64,000 bases of DNA from Ignavibacteria bacterium (GTDB lineage Bacteria; Bacteroidota; Ignavibacteria; Kapaibacteriales; Kapaibacteriaceae). Below the pieces are notes generated by a model, which worked only from the letters and a program-made list of their open reading frames with translations, did no database searches and was not told the origin of the DNA. The stretch is from contig VGVV01000004.1 in NCBI GenBank assembly GCA_016873895.1, positions 62,001 to 126,000 on the forward strand. The letters run 5' to 3'. Shown piece by piece: positions 43,231 through 55,682 of this stretch; position 1 is the first letter of the stretch; each line of letters starts with the position of its first letter. Made by a program: the position numbers and the translations under genes.

Positions 43231-45746
43231 GAAGCCCCCTACAGTGCTGGTACATTATCCAACCGAGCTATGTGCTTGATGTAACAGAGGTTGCTGGAGT
43301 TACTACGCCCAGCGGACCCTCCATCGAGAAGATCGTGTCCAGATGCTTCCGAAAGGCAGAATCTCTGCCTGCAACGGTTCCTGGAAACCTGGTCAACGCA
43401 GCCTTCGACGCGATTGTGCACAATCCAGAGCACACAGATGAGCAGATTTGTGAATGGCTGGCAACGCTGCGTCCACTCGCACTTGCCTCTCTCCACGTGC
43501 GTGGCGAGCTGCTCACGTCAATGGAACGCGTCAGGCAAATGCTACCGAGGCTACGTGCTGCACGCTCGCAATGGGCCGAGTATTCGATCGAGCTGGAGCC
43601 GTTTTACGTGTCGTCGGTGCTCGGGCTCCAGGGTCGGGCCGACATCCTCCTTCGAAAGCCCGAAGGGATTTCCATCGTTGAAATGAAGGCTGGCAAAGCC
43701 CCCTCTTCGGGAATTCGCGCCGATCATGCTGCCCAGGTTGCTGCCTATCATGCCATACTCTCTCTGGAGCACCAGCAGGCGGTTGCGTCATCTGAGCTCT
43801 GGTATGTGCAGGATGACGTCAGCCCATTTCGCATGCTCGATGCCCCCATGGAGCAGTTCTCCAAGGTGGTGGCGGCGCGAAACGCGATTGTGGTGGCAGA
43901 GTTGGCGCTGGCTCATGCAGATCCAGCCCCCCTGCGGACGATTCTGGAGAGTGAGAGCCGGACAAAACCCAATATCTCGAGTTATGAGCGCGAGGAGTTT
44001 GAATGGCTCACCAGCGCCCTGGGTAGACTCGATGCCACAGAACGCCATGCCGTGATGGCTTGGCTTGCTCTTGTTGCACGAGAACGCTTTGAGCAGCGGG
44101 AAGGGGGCGGACGCAGCAGCGATCCGATTTCGGGACTCGTGCTAGACCCGGCCCGCTCAGATCAGGCCACCATGCATCTCACGTTTCGACGTCCACATGA
44201 TGGCACAGACTCCCCCATTCGCGCAGGCGACGCGGTGGTGTTGTACGAATCTGCATCCGACGGTGGCAGACGAGAAGAACCAGCGCGCTACAAGGGATCA
44301 GTGCGCGAAATCTCCAAAGACCTCGTGATGGTCTCCCTCAGGAACAAGTTTGCCCCGTGGACGCATCTTGCATCAGGACAGTGGACAATGGAGTTGGATG
44401 CGATGGATAGTTCATCCAAGGCTCTTCATGCAGGCATTCGTGCCTTCATCGAGCTTGGTGAGCACAAACGCGCCATCCTGCTTGGGCGCACGCAACCAGG
44501 CATGGGGCTTCGTGTTCCAAGCACAGCACCGAATCTGATGCCTGCACAGCGCGACGTTGTCGAACGAGCACTCGGCGCACAGGATCTCTTTCTGATCCAG
44601 GGTCCACCCGGCACAGGCAAAACTTCTGCCGTGCTCAGAGCCATCATTCAGGAGTTGGTTGCTAAGCCCCATGAGCGCGTACTTGCGCTTGCCTACACAA
44701 ACCGTGCAGCCAATGAGATCTGTGCCGCACTCGACAAACACTCTGTTCGCTACATACGTCATGGCAGTTTGGAGGGGGCTACCGGCCTCCATAGCATACC
44801 GCAACTTGGGCGGACGTTGCCAGCTGAACGGCTCGCAGAGCGCATCAGTGAGGCTCGCTGTGTGGTGGCTACCATGCAGTCTCTTTCGTCGTCACCCGAG
44901 ATCTGGGACTTTGGCAGCTACACCACGGCTGTGATCGACGAGGCATCGCAGATTCTGGAACCTATGCTGCTGCTTGCAACAGCTCGCGTTGGACGCTCAA
45001 TATTGATCGGCGATCACTGTCAGCTTCCCGCCTTGGTCATACAGGCACCTGAGTACACCCAAACATCAAACGACCGTCTGCACGCCATCAATCTTACAAC
45101 CACGTCGATGAGCGCGTTTGAGCGTTTGCTCCGTTGTGCATCGAATGCATCTCACGTGGCTATGCTCACACAGCAGGGTCGCATGCACAATAACGTGATG
45201 GCATTTGCAGCAGAAGCGTTCTATCAGGACAAGCTAACATGCCTGCACGAACATCAGATGTCCGATACTCCTCTGCCATGGGCAGACATACTCCCACAAA
45301 GGGCCTGTTTTATCCCGTCATCAACTACGGCAAGTCAGATCACCATCGCAGTTGCACTCGCAACGCAGATCATAGAGTCATGTCAAGCCGGCGGCAATAC
45401 CCCATCAATTGGGATTATTAGCCCCTTTCGCATCATAAACAACGCAATCATCGGCTCGCTGCCGCAGCATGTGCGAGAGCATTGCACAGTTGACACCGTA
45501 GAGCGCTTTCAAGGGGGCGAGCGAGACGTTGTGATCTATGTTGTTGCTGTGAACACACCGCAAGAGTTTGATCAGATTCGATCCGAGATCGAGTATCGAG
45601 GAAGCACGGTCGATAGAAAGCTCAACGTAGCGCTTACGCGCGCTAAGCAGCAGGTAGTGATGATTGGCGACGAGCATCTTCTGTCGACCTCTCCTGTATA
45701 TGCACGCGCTGTGGAAAGCCTGCACCGGGTTGTTATTGGGTTGTAG
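43047..45746 (+). CDS. Dna2-like fused nuclease and superfamily 1 helicase
   Basis: The protein has 899 residues. The N-terminal half holds a RecB/PD-(D/E)xK nuclease core: GRADILL, then IVEMKAGK, then QVAAYH. The C-terminal half is an Upf1-like SF1B helicase: Walker A GPPGTGKTS, Walker B VIDEASQ, GDHCQLPAL, VERFQGGERDVVI and NVALTRAKQQVVMIG. It is probably a DNA end-processing machine, like eukaryotic Dna2. Cysteines that would hold the Dna2/Cas4 iron-sulphur cluster are not evident around the nuclease. It follows recJ, another end-processing enzyme, by 33 bases. Confidence 0.88.
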   Translation: MVAQIHIGHIRYVDNVRKCITVEYLDDSTEELTDASFGCGKLLWKTQSRLWHDVAIHKVVHRSPLQCWYIIQPSYVLDVTEVAGVTTPSGPSIEKIVSRCFRKAESLPATVPGNLVNAAFDAIVHNPEHTDEQICEWLATLRPLALASLHVRGELLTSMERVRQMLPRLRAARSQWAEYSIELEPFYVSSVLGLQGRADILLRKPEGISIVEMKAGKAPSSGIRADHAAQVAAYHAILSLEHQQAVASSELWYVQDDVSPFRMLDAPMEQFSKVVAARNAIVVAELALAHADPAPLRTILESESRTKPNISSYEREEFEWLTSALGRLDATERHAVMAWLALVARERFEQREGGGRSSDPISGLVLDPARSDQATMHLTFRRPHDGTDSPIRAGDAVVLYESASDGGRREEPARYKGSVREISKDLVMVSLRNKFAPWTHLASGQWTMELDAMDSSSKALHAGIRAFIELGEHKRAILLGRTQPGMGLRVPSTAPNLMPAQRDVVERALGAQDLFLIQGPPGTGKTSAVLRAIIQELVAKPHERVLALAYTNRAANEICAALDKHSVRYIRHGSLEGATGLHSIPQLGRTLPAERLAERISEARCVVATMQSLSSSPEIWDFGSYTTAVIDEASQILEPMLLLATARVGRSILIGDHCQLPALVIQAPEYTQTSNDRLHAINLTTTSMSAFERLLRCASNASHVAMLTQQGRMHNNVMAFAAEAFYQDKLTCLHEHQMSDTPLPWADILPQRACFIPSSTTASQITIAVALATQIIESCQAGGNTPSIGIISPFRIINNAIIGSLPQHVREHCTVDTVERFQGGERDVVIYVVAVNTPQEFDQIRSEIEYRGSTVDRKLNVALTRAKQQVVMIGDEHLLSTSPVYARAVESLHRVVIGL

Positions 45747-45755
45747 ATTTGCACC

Positions 45756-46489
45756 ATGGCTGGACATAGTAAATGGGCAAACATTAAGCGTCGTAAGGCT
45801 GTTGTTGACGCGAAACGTGGGAAGCTCTTCACCAAGGTTTCGAAGGAGATCATCATTGCCGCAAAGCTCGGCGGTGGCGATCCAGATGCAAATGCACGCT
45901 TGCGCATGGCCATCGAGAATGCACGGTCCGTTTCGATGCCCGTGGAGAATATCAAGCGTGCCATCCTGCGTGGAACAGGCGAGCTCGAGGGCATCAGTTA
46001 CGAAGACGTTACCTATGAAGGGTATGGTCCGGGCGGCGCCGCCGTGATCGTTGTCTGTACAACGGATCATCGCAACCGTTCCACACAAGAGCTGCGCGCA
46101 ACATTTTCAAAGTTTGGCGGCAATCTTGGTGAGAACAATTCTGTTAGCTGGAACTTCACGCGCGCAGGAGAGATCCGCGTAGAGTGCTCAGACTCGGAAG
46201 ACGACATGCTGTCAATTGCCATGGATATCGGCGCAGACGATGTTATGATGATCGACGATGGCGCGCTGATCTTCTGTCAGGTAGATATGCTAGGAACATG
46301 CGCCAACGAGTGCGGCGAGCGCAAGCTCGCTGTGCGCGAGACGCGCGTAGTGTATGAGCCGAACACGACGCTCAGCATAGCCGACGCCGAGCATGTAAAG
46401 CTTCTCGAAAAACTTCTCGACGTACTCGATGATAATGATGACGTACAGAACGTGTTTCACAATGCCGAGCTACCCGACGAGGATGCCGA

Positions 46490-46493
<4 letters not shown>
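45756..46493 (+). CDS. YebC/PmpR-type regulatory protein (TACO1 family)
   Basis: The 245-residue protein begins MAGHSKWANIKRRKAVVDAKRG, the signature of the YebC family, with GGGDPDANARLRMAIENAR and YEGYGPGG following. These proteins bind DNA as transcription regulators or help ribosomes pass difficult sequences. In many genomes yebC sits directly before ruvC, as here, with a four-base overlap (ATGA). Length is normal. Confidence 0.95.
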
Positions 46494-49294
<2,801 letters not shown>

Positions 49295-49297
49295 GAC

Positions 49298-50233
49298 ATG
49301 TCAGCACAATTTGGCCAAGGCCGTATGGGTGCATTCCCACCAGTGATCAAGTTCTTGCTTGCAAGCAACGTGATCGTGTTCATCATTCAATCAATCTTCC
49401 TTCAGGGAATGACGTTTGGTGGACTCCCCATTGACGTTGTTGTGATGGAGAAGTTTGCGTTATGGCCTGCTACCAGTGGCTCGTTTCTTCCGTGGCAGCT
49501 GTTGTCGTATCAGTTCATGCATGGTGGAATCTCGCACCTGCTTTTCAACATGCTCGCTCTTTGGATGTTCGGTGTTGAGCTGGAGTACATCTGGGGCTCG
49601 CGCAAATTTGCCGCCTATTATGTTCTTTCCGGCATCGCTGCAGGTGTGTTTCACCTCGTCATCACACCACTGCTCGGCGGTGGTCTTGCCCCAACAATCG
49701 GTGCATCTGGTTCGATCATGGGTATTCTGTTGGCCTTTGGGATGACGTTCCCAGACCGACCAATTATGATGTTTCCGTTATTCTTCCCAATTCCGGCACG
49801 CATCTTTGTGATGATCTATGCGGGGTTTGATCTGATCAACGGACTCTTCAACGCCGGTGATGGCGTGGCCCATTTTGCACACTTAGGCGGAGCGTTAGGT
49901 GGCTTTTTGCTCATCAAGTTTGGCGAGCCCCTTTTCCACAGGATCGAGGGAGCCCAATACCGCGACAGCTATCAACGTAGATCGAACATCATTGATGCTG
50001 ACTTCCGCGATGTGCCGCGTCGGCGCCCTGTGCCAACGTACGATTACGCTCAACCTCCGCAGGAATCGGTGCGAGAGACAACTGCGCATACGCCTACAAA
50101 GTTTGTGGTAGACGGACAGTCCATCTCGCAGGAACAGATCGATCAGATTCTCGATAAGATCTCGAAAGGGGGCTATCATGGCCTTTCTGAGCACGAAAAG
50201 AACATCCTCTTCGAAGTAAGTCGTCAGCTCTAA
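49298..50233 (+). CDS. Rhomboid family intramembrane serine protease
   Basis: The protein has 311 residues and six or seven hydrophobic helices. The catalytic serine lies in GASGSIMG and the histidine in AHLGGALGG; the conserved [18 protein letters not shown] loop precedes them. It should cleave membrane proteins within the bilayer. The C-terminal 90 residues are soluble, with a helical segment ([26 protein letters not shown]) like the short tail domain of many Bacteroidota rhomboids. It follows pgk by three bases and precedes ispG by two. Confidence 0.93.
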   Translation: MSAQFGQGRMGAFPPVIKFLLASNVIVFIIQSIFLQGMTFGGLPIDVVVMEKFALWPATSGSFLPWQLLSYQFMHGGISHLLFNMLALWMFGVELEYIWGSRKFAAYYVLSGIAAGVFHLVITPLLGGGLAPTIGASGSIMGILLAFGMTFPDRPIMMFPLFFPIPARIFVMIYAGFDLINGLFNAGDGVAHFAHLGGALGGFLLIKFGEPLFHRIEGAQYRDSYQRRSNIIDADFRDVPRRRPVPTYDYAQPPQESVRETTAHTPTKFVVDGQSISQEQIDQILDKISKGGYHGLSEHEKNILFEVSRQL

Positions 50234-50235
50234 CT

Positions 50236-51135
50236 GTGCAGCACCACGACACCCTACCACCCTATTGCGAATCGCTCACAACGTATCATCGACGTGAGTC
50301 GGTAACGGTGAACATCGGTGAGCTTACCATGGGCTCACAGTTCCCAATACGTGTGCAGTCTATGACAACGACGAACACCATGGATACGCAGGGCACGATC
50401 GAGCAATCAATTCGCATGATCGACGCCGGCTGTGAACTCGTTCGCATCACCGCCCCCTCCATGCGCGAAGCAAAGAACCTCGAAGAGATCCGCAAAGGTC
50501 TGCGTGAACGGGGCTATACAACGCCACTCGTGGCCGACATTCATTACACGCCGAATGCTGCCGAGATCGCTGCTCGTGTGGTGGAGAAGGTGCGCATCAA
50601 TCCCGGCAACTACGTCGACAAAAAGCAGTTTAACATCATCGAGTATACGGACGCTGAGTATCAGGAAGAGCTTGATCGCATTCGTACGCGCTTTGTGCCG
50701 CTGATCAACATCTGCAAAGAATACGGTACAGCGCTGCGCATTGGTACGAACCATGGCTCGCTTTCTGATCGAATCATGAGTCGTTACGGAGACAATCCTG
50801 ACGGCATGGTCGAGTCGGCGTTGGAGTTCTTGCGTATTGCCGAAGACGAAGGATACTGTAACATCGTTCTCTCGATGAAGTCCAGCAACCCGCTCGTGAT
50901 GATCCACGCATATCGTCTGCTCGTATCTCGTCTCAAGCGAGAGGGCCTCAAGCCGTACCCTCTGCACCTTGGTGTAACGGAGGCAGGCGATGGCGAGGAT
51001 GGTCGATTAAAGAGCGCGCTTGGTATTGGCACTCTGCTCGAAGATGGCCTAGGCGATACGATTCGTGTGTCACTCACGGAAGAACCCGAGGCAGAGATCC
51101 CAGTTGCACAAGCGCTTGCGCGGAGATATGCATGA
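50236..51135 (+). CDS. ispG: IspG (4-hydroxy-3-methylbut-2-enyl diphosphate synthase), N-terminal TIM-barrel part
   Basis: This 299-residue ORF matches the substrate-binding TIM barrel of IspG (MEP isoprenoid pathway): [76 protein letters not shown] and [21 protein letters not shown]. It ends at LARRYA and stops there. The following ORF overlaps by four bases (ATGA) and carries the insert and iron-sulphur domains, so the usual single large IspG is in two pieces here. GTG start at 50236. Confidence 0.93.
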   Translation: MQHHDTLPPYCESLTTYHRRESVTVNIGELTMGSQFPIRVQSMTTTNTMDTQGTIEQSIRMIDAGCELVRITAPSMREAKNLEEIRKGLRERGYTTPLVADIHYTPNAAEIAARVVEKVRINPGNYVDKKQFNIIEYTDAEYQEELDRIRTRFVPLINICKEYGTALRIGTNHGSLSDRIMSRYGDNPDGMVESALEFLRIAEDEGYCNIVLSMKSSNPLVMIHAYRLLVSRLKREGLKPYPLHLGVTEAGDGEDGRLKSALGIGTLLEDGLGDTIRVSLTEEPEAEIPVAQALARRYA

Positions 51136-52145
51136 GATCGTTCTATGCATACCATCGCTATCATACGCGCCACGTTGCAATCATTGGCAGCAACAATATA
51201 CCGCGTGTTATTGCTGATGTATCGGAGTCATCCATCACTGAAATGGGTCAGCTTGCTGCATTGGGTCATATCTATGATCCTGTAACAGACAAGTGGTCCA
51301 CAACAGATCAGGCGGCTGAGCTTTTGTACATGGGTGCAAGCCCCCTGCCATTTATGGTACCAGCAGGAACACGTCAGCTGCTTGATTATGCAACATGGCA
51401 ATCACACGATGACCAGTTCTATTGTGTGCCTATGATGAGCGTGCATGAGTATCTCTGTGCCTCGCAGCGTCACACCGTGATGAACATTGTTTGCTGCAGC
51501 ACTGACGAGCTGGATAACCATGAGTTACTTGTCAAGCTGCACGACGACGCCACCGCTGTACTGGGTCTTACAAGCCATCATCCATCATACTTCCGCGACA
51601 TGCGAAGCGCACTCGACGTGCTTGCGGCGCGTGATATCTTGTGTCCAGTTATACTCCGTAAGGGACTGCTAGCCACTTCCCTCGATATTGCATCACTTCA
51701 TGCTGCAACGGATCTTGGCGGACTTCTCGTAGAGGGGTATGGCGATGGTGTGATGCTGAATGTGCGTGTGAATGATCACATACATCACGATGCTTCCGTG
51801 CGTCTGGCCTTTGGGATTCTGCAAGCTGCGCGCACTCGCATAACGAAGGCTGAGTACATCAGCTGTCCATCATGCGGGCGCACGCTATTTGACCTGCAAG
51901 AAACAACCTCCATGATACGTGCTCAGACTGATCACCTGAAGGGTGTGAAGATTGGTATCATGGGATGTATTGTGAATGGTCCAGGAGAAATGGCCGACGC
52001 CGATTACGGCTATGTAGGCTCGGGTCCGGACCGCATTACGCTTTATCGCGGACAAGAAATTGTACAGCGCAACATACCATCCGCCGGCGCAGTAGGCGCC
52101 CTCATCGACATCATCCGCACCGACGGACGTTGGATCGAGAAGTGA
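51132..52145 (+). CDS. ispG: IspG C-terminal part: insert domain and 4Fe-4S reductase domain
   Basis: The 337-residue ORF continues IspG. Residues 1 to about 230 are the A* insert domain found in plant, Chlamydia and Bacteroidota/Chlorobiota IspG ([11 protein letters not shown], then a second barrel-like stretch). The C-terminal domain has the iron-sulphur cysteines CPSC and [16 protein letters not shown]. The catalytic residues needed are therefore all present across the two ORFs. The ATG overlaps the stop of the first part, and the break falls exactly between domains, which argues for a genuine split gene. Confidence 0.9.
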   Translation: MRSFYAYHRYHTRHVAIIGSNNIPRVIADVSESSITEMGQLAALGHIYDPVTDKWSTTDQAAELLYMGASPLPFMVPAGTRQLLDYATWQSHDDQFYCVPMMSVHEYLCASQRHTVMNIVCCSTDELDNHELLVKLHDDATAVLGLTSHHPSYFRDMRSALDVLAARDILCPVILRKGLLATSLDIASLHAATDLGGLLVEGYGDGVMLNVRVNDHIHHDASVRLAFGILQAARTRITKAEYISCPSCGRTLFDLQETTSMIRAQTDHLKGVKIGIMGCIVNGPGEMADADYGYVGSGPDRITLYRGQEIVQRNIPSAGAVGALIDIIRTDGRWIEK

Positions 52146-52355
52146 TCACCGATCGAATGGGTCGATGATGACAATATCACGCTTTTGATCTCGCGCTAAC
52201 TGCCACGATACTGTTGTAGTATCAACAGTAGGCGTAGCCTGCTCAATCAGAGATGAGTTCGTGGTGGCAATATTCAGCACCTGCGTTGTTGTGTAGGTCG
52301 CAGTTGGATCTAGTAGTCCTAGCCACAGTAAAAGAACGATAAGAAACTTGGGCAT
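52146..52355 (-). CDS. Small secreted hypothetical protein
   Basis: The predicted protein has 69 residues: a hydrophobic signal-like start (MPKFLIVLLLWLGLLDPTATY) and a short threonine-rich mature part ending IIDPFDR. GAGGTG lies five bases before the ATG at 52355, a better ribosome site than most genes here. No family is recognised. It abuts the ispG C-terminal ORF tail to tail with no gap. Confidence 0.5.
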   Translation of the reverse strand: MPKFLIVLLLWLGLLDPTATYTTTQVLNIATTNSSLIEQATPTVDTTTVSWQLARDQKRDIVIIDPFDR

Positions 52356-52479
52356 TAAAGCACCTCTGTAGGTTGTAGAAACATGTTGTTGTTTCAATAC
52401 TGCAGTGTGTAGACCTCAAGACATCGTACGATTATCTATATTTTCGGACAGCCATATTTACCACGCATACATGAGTTGT

Positions 52480-53874
52480 ATGATCGTTTCTAAACTTCGT
52501 GATTATGTAGAAGTCCTTTCAACGTTATATGGCACAGGTACATATCTCAATCGGATTGTGCGACTGCATCTGACGGTCTCCGAGGCGGATACCTTCAAGC
52601 GCAACCTCTCATTACGATACTCGCCGGTTGACGAGGTGGCGACACGTATAATCGAGCAAGATTCTTTACGCAGATCAACATCGCGGTTGATGCGAAAGAT
52701 TGACGGCATGATACTTGCGCATCCAGTAAGCTCTGTTGCCTCGCGGCCCCTTGCCATCACACGCGAGGTCTATGCAAATCTCGCTGCAGGCAGCCTTGCA
52801 TTAATGACGCAATCACATTCACTTGGACGACAAAGGCTACATAGTGCATTGCGACTGGCTACATTACCCGAACATTTCGAGATACGGCTATTGATTTTAC
52901 GACAGCTCATTAGAACATGCGCAAAACAATCCAATACATTAGCGTACAGAAAGTATGTGATTGAGCTTGAGCGCTCTCGCAACGCATACGACATCATTAC
53001 CAAATTTGATGAGCAGTTTAGTAGGCTGCTTCTACAGTATAGCAAGCCCAACAAGCAACACATGTATGCAACTCTCATTGCCAAAGATGCCCTACCTCTG
53101 CTGCGGCACATTGATATCTCCGCAGTCGATCCAGCGGTAGTTGTTGCAGGTTGCTCCTTAGCAGCAGTTGTAGGGCAGGTGTTGCACGACCCGGAGTTGG
53201 CAGCATCATGGATGTCTGCGTTTCCTGGTGCTTGCAAGAAGCTACGTATATGGAATAAGGCCTACGAGGTCGACTGGCTACTACATCAAATTCTTCTTGG
53301 TCAGTTTTTTGACAATACTTCATCAAACGCCTCATACACACAGAGATTACTGGAACTCGTTCGTCCGGGTTCAACAAAGTGGTTTGAACTTTGCCGGTAT
53401 TTGTGTGAAGTGGCATTCAGAAACATGAATTTCACTCTTGCTGCAAACATTGCGTTTGAGGTAGTTGCTCATCCGCGATTTCGCAGACAAACAGTATTCC
53501 TTCAGAAGGCACTGATTCATCGTGGCTTGTATGCCGGCATCTATGCCAACAATCCAAACTTAGCAGATGCCTGCTTGCGCAAACGAAAGGGTAGAAATGT
53601 GTCGTCTGTACACATGACTCTTTTCGGCGTGCTCAATGAGTTTAGAGAGCCAAACGTCATGAATGCGCTTACTGTATGTCAACATGCGCTAGACTTTCTC
53701 AAGGTCACTAATACAGCTCATCGCTCCCGGCTCCGCGCAGAGCTGTTTACATCAACAAAGGCATTGAAGAAACTTGATTTTGTTGCGGACTCGAGGGAAC
53801 AGCGACGGCAGTTTCACATTATCCAGCAGCAACTGATGGATGCCATGCATCCCATCATCATAGACCTGCTATAA
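52480..53874 (+). CDS. Hypothetical helical protein, 464 residues
   Basis: This is a long ORF of unknown family. The sequence is largely helical, rich in Leu, Arg and Ala, with no signal peptide, membrane helix or enzyme motif. Segments such as YANLAAGSLALMTQ and VCQHALDFLKVTN suggest alpha-alpha repeats of tetratricopeptide style. The start is uncertain: M at 52480 (MIVSKLRDYVEVLSTLYG) is chosen, though the frame is open to a GTG at 52405. It is alone on its strand, followed by a terminator-like hairpin. Confidence 0.65.
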   Translation: MIVSKLRDYVEVLSTLYGTGTYLNRIVRLHLTVSEADTFKRNLSLRYSPVDEVATRIIEQDSLRRSTSRLMRKIDGMILAHPVSSVASRPLAITREVYANLAAGSLALMTQSHSLGRQRLHSALRLATLPEHFEIRLLILRQLIRTCAKQSNTLAYRKYVIELERSRNAYDIITKFDEQFSRLLLQYSKPNKQHMYATLIAKDALPLLRHIDISAVDPAVVVAGCSLAAVVGQVLHDPELAASWMSAFPGACKKLRIWNKAYEVDWLLHQILLGQFFDNTSSNASYTQRLLELVRPGSTKWFELCRYLCEVAFRNMNFTLAANIAFEVVAHPRFRRQTVFLQKALIHRGLYAGIYANNPNLADACLRKRKGRNVSSVHMTLFGVLNEFREPNVMNALTVCQHALDFLKVTNTAHRSRLRAELFTSTKALKKLDFVADSREQRRQFHIIQQQLMDAMHPIIIDLL

Positions 53875-53881
53875 ATGAAAA

Positions 53882-53908
53882 GCGCACCGTCGTGTTCCGA
53901 CGATGCGC
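53882..53908 (+). terminator. Terminator-like hairpin after the 464-residue protein gene
   Basis: The stem pairs 53882-53892 with 53898-53908 (11 pairs with one C-A mismatch) around a 5-base loop TGTTC. The stem begins eight bases after the stop codon. A broken T-rich tail (CTCTTTGCTTGTTTT) follows 7-21 bases later, so the intrinsic terminator is imperfect. It may also serve the converging rplY transcript. Confidence 0.55.
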
Positions 53909-53979
53909 CTAAATACTCTTTGCTTGTTTTACGCGCCACAGTATCAGTAACGCTCTTCTACATCCTACCACCCTACTGC

Positions 53980-54077
53980 TACTAATCGGTACCCGGTGTT
54001 CAGTAATCAGTAATCACTAATCAGTACCTAGTACCTCGTACCGAGTACCTCGTACCTCGTACCTAGTACCTAGTACC
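53980..54077. repeat. 14-unit heptamer array, GTACC and GTAAT cores
   Basis: The 98 bases divide into 14 consecutive 7-bp units: TACTAAT, CGGTACC, CGGTGTT, CAGTAAT twice, CACTAAT, CAGTACC, TAGTACC, TCGTACC, GAGTACC, TCGTACC twice and TAGTACC twice. The third to seventh bases are largely fixed (GTACC or GTAAT) while the first two vary. It starts six bases after the rplY stop on the minus strand and lies in the gap between converging genes. Similar heptamer arrays are the short tandemly repeated repetitive sequences of cyanobacteria. Confidence 0.92.
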
Positions 54078-54083
54078 TCTCCC

Positions 54084-54674
54084 TTACTTCTTACCCTTCT
54101 TCTTCGTATCAGTCTCTTCTGCCTTTTCAACAACCTTTGGTGCATGGCAAGCAACAACAAGTGCACTTGGGCGGTCGAGGAATTCAACGCCTGGCACATT
54201 GAGATCAGAGACATGAATAGCAGCACCACGTCCGAGGCTCGTAACATCAACTTCGATTACCTCAGGCATTTCGATAGGATCAACCTTTACGTTGGCCTTG
54301 TGCAATACGTGCTCTAGTGTACCACCCTCACGAACGCCTTGTGCTAGACCAGAGACATGCAATGGGATCTTGACGAGGATCTTCTCACCAGGCTTAACTC
54401 CCAGCATATCCACGTGCAGAATCTTGTCAGTAAGCGGATCGAATGTCACATCCTTCAAGATGCAGATCATGTCCTTACCGGCTACCTCAAGCTTAACCGT
54501 CTTGGCCTTAGCTGTATGAACAACAGGGCGAAGTGCAAGGTATGACACTGAAAAATGTACTGGATCTTGTCCCTTAGCGTAGTATACGCCTGGTACACGC
54601 TCGTCTTGACGAAGTTTCTTAGCAACGTTCTGACCTGGAACGCGTGCTTCTGCTTGAAGAACAATTTGGCTCAT
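54084..54674 (-). CDS. rplY: Large ribosomal subunit protein bL25 (CTC family)
   Basis: The 196-residue protein is the long CTC-type bL25, which binds 5S rRNA. The N-terminal domain (LQAEARVPGQNVAKKLRQDERVPGVYYAKG) and the C-terminal beta domain (FDPLTDKILHVDMLGVKPGEK, IEVDVTSLGRGAAIHVSDL) are complete. The last residues are lysine-rich (DTKKKGKK). prs lies upstream, the usual pairing in bacteria. A heptamer array begins just after the stop. Confidence 0.96.
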   Translation of the reverse strand: MSQIVLQAEARVPGQNVAKKLRQDERVPGVYYAKGQDPVHFSVSYLALRPVVHTAKAKTVKLEVAGKDMICILKDVTFDPLTDKILHVDMLGVKPGEKILVKIPLHVSGLAQGVREGGTLEHVLHKANVKVDPIEMPEVIEVDVTSLGRGAAIHVSDLNVPGVEFLDRPSALVVACHAPKVVEKAEETDTKKKGKK

Positions 54675-54708
54675 ACCAACACCCTACGAAATATTTTCCG
54701 ACGTTTTC

Positions 54709-55671
54709 TCAGCCCTGGTTCGCGTCGAACAGTGAGCTGATTGATTGATTCTCGTGTGTCCGAATGATTGCTTCTGCAAACAGTGGTGCCACACTCATGA
54801 CTTCGATTTTATCGTGTTGCTTTCTCAAAGGTATCGTATCGGTAACGAACAACTTCGCGAGTGCCTCACAGTTAACTAACTTTTCTACTGCTGCACCGGA
54901 AAAGACTGGGTGGGTACAAACACCTATGATCTGCTCAGCCCCTTGCTTTTTGAGAGCTTCGACGCATTGCACAAACGTGCTACCTGTGTCGATCAGATCA
55001 TCAACGATAACGATGTTTTTACCTTGCACTTCCCCAATGATGTTCATTACCTGAGCTACATTGTGCTTGGGTCGGCGCTTGTCTACCACAACCAAGTCAG
55101 CATCGCCGAGCATCTTAGCATAAGCTCGAGCCATCTTTACACCACCAACGTCTGGCGCGGCAACGGCAACGTTCTGAAGACCAACCTGTTTCAAGATGTT
55201 CACCGACACCGACGACGCATAGAGGTGGTCAAGCGGGATGTCAAAGAAGCCTTGCAACTGAGGAGTGTGTAGATCCATCGTAATTACACGATTTGCACCA
55301 GCCTCTACCAATAGATTCGCTATTAGCTTTGCGGTGATGGCAACTCGCGGTTGATCTTTCCGGTCCTGTCTCGCATATCCAAAGTACGGGATCACAGCCG
55401 TGATTCTTCTCGCTGAAGCACGCTTGGCGGCATCGATAAGCATCAACAATTCAAGCAGATTGTCCGAGGGGGCAATCGTTGACTGTACGATATACAGATC
55501 TACACCACGAACGTTTTCTTCATACTTCACCCAGATTTCACCGTCGCTGAAGTTGCGTATCGCAACTTCCGACAATTCTCGGTGCGTGGCACGTGCAATC
55601 TTCAGAGCAATATCTGGATTAGACCTGCCGGCAACGATCTTGATCTCTGAGTTCACGTGGGATTCCAACAT
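54709..55671 (-). CDS. prs: Ribose-phosphate pyrophosphokinase
   Basis: The 320-residue enzyme makes PRPP for nucleotide and amino acid synthesis. Key motifs are NFSDGEIWVKYEENVRG, YFGYARQDRKDQPR, ITMDLHTPQLQGFFDIP, and the PRPP-binding IVIVDDLIDTGSTF. The ATG at 55671 is chosen because an in-frame extension runs into the tRNA-Gln gene 11 bases away. It is part of a tRNA-Gln, prs, rplY series on the minus strand. Confidence 0.97.
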   Translation of the reverse strand: MLESHVNSEIKIVAGRSNPDIALKIARATHRELSEVAIRNFSDGEIWVKYEENVRGVDLYIVQSTIAPSDNLLELLMLIDAAKRASARRITAVIPYFGYARQDRKDQPRVAITAKLIANLLVEAGANRVITMDLHTPQLQGFFDIPLDHLYASSVSVNILKQVGLQNVAVAAPDVGGVKMARAYAKMLGDADLVVVDKRRPKHNVAQVMNIIGEVQGKNIVIVDDLIDTGSTFVQCVEALKKQGAEQIIGVCTHPVFSGAAVEKLVNCEALAKLFVTDTIPLRKQHDKIEVMSVAPLFAEAIIRTHENQSISSLFDANQG

Positions 55672-55682
55672 ATGATCGTAAG

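Noticed and set aside
50236..52145. ispG as a pseudogene or sequencing error
   Set aside because: Both ORFs are full-length for their domains, all key residues are kept, and the break lies between domains with an ATGA overlap, which is more like fission. An error cannot be fully excluded without reads.
53980..54077. CRISPR array
   Set aside because: The repeat unit is 7 bp with no spacers and no cas genes nearby.
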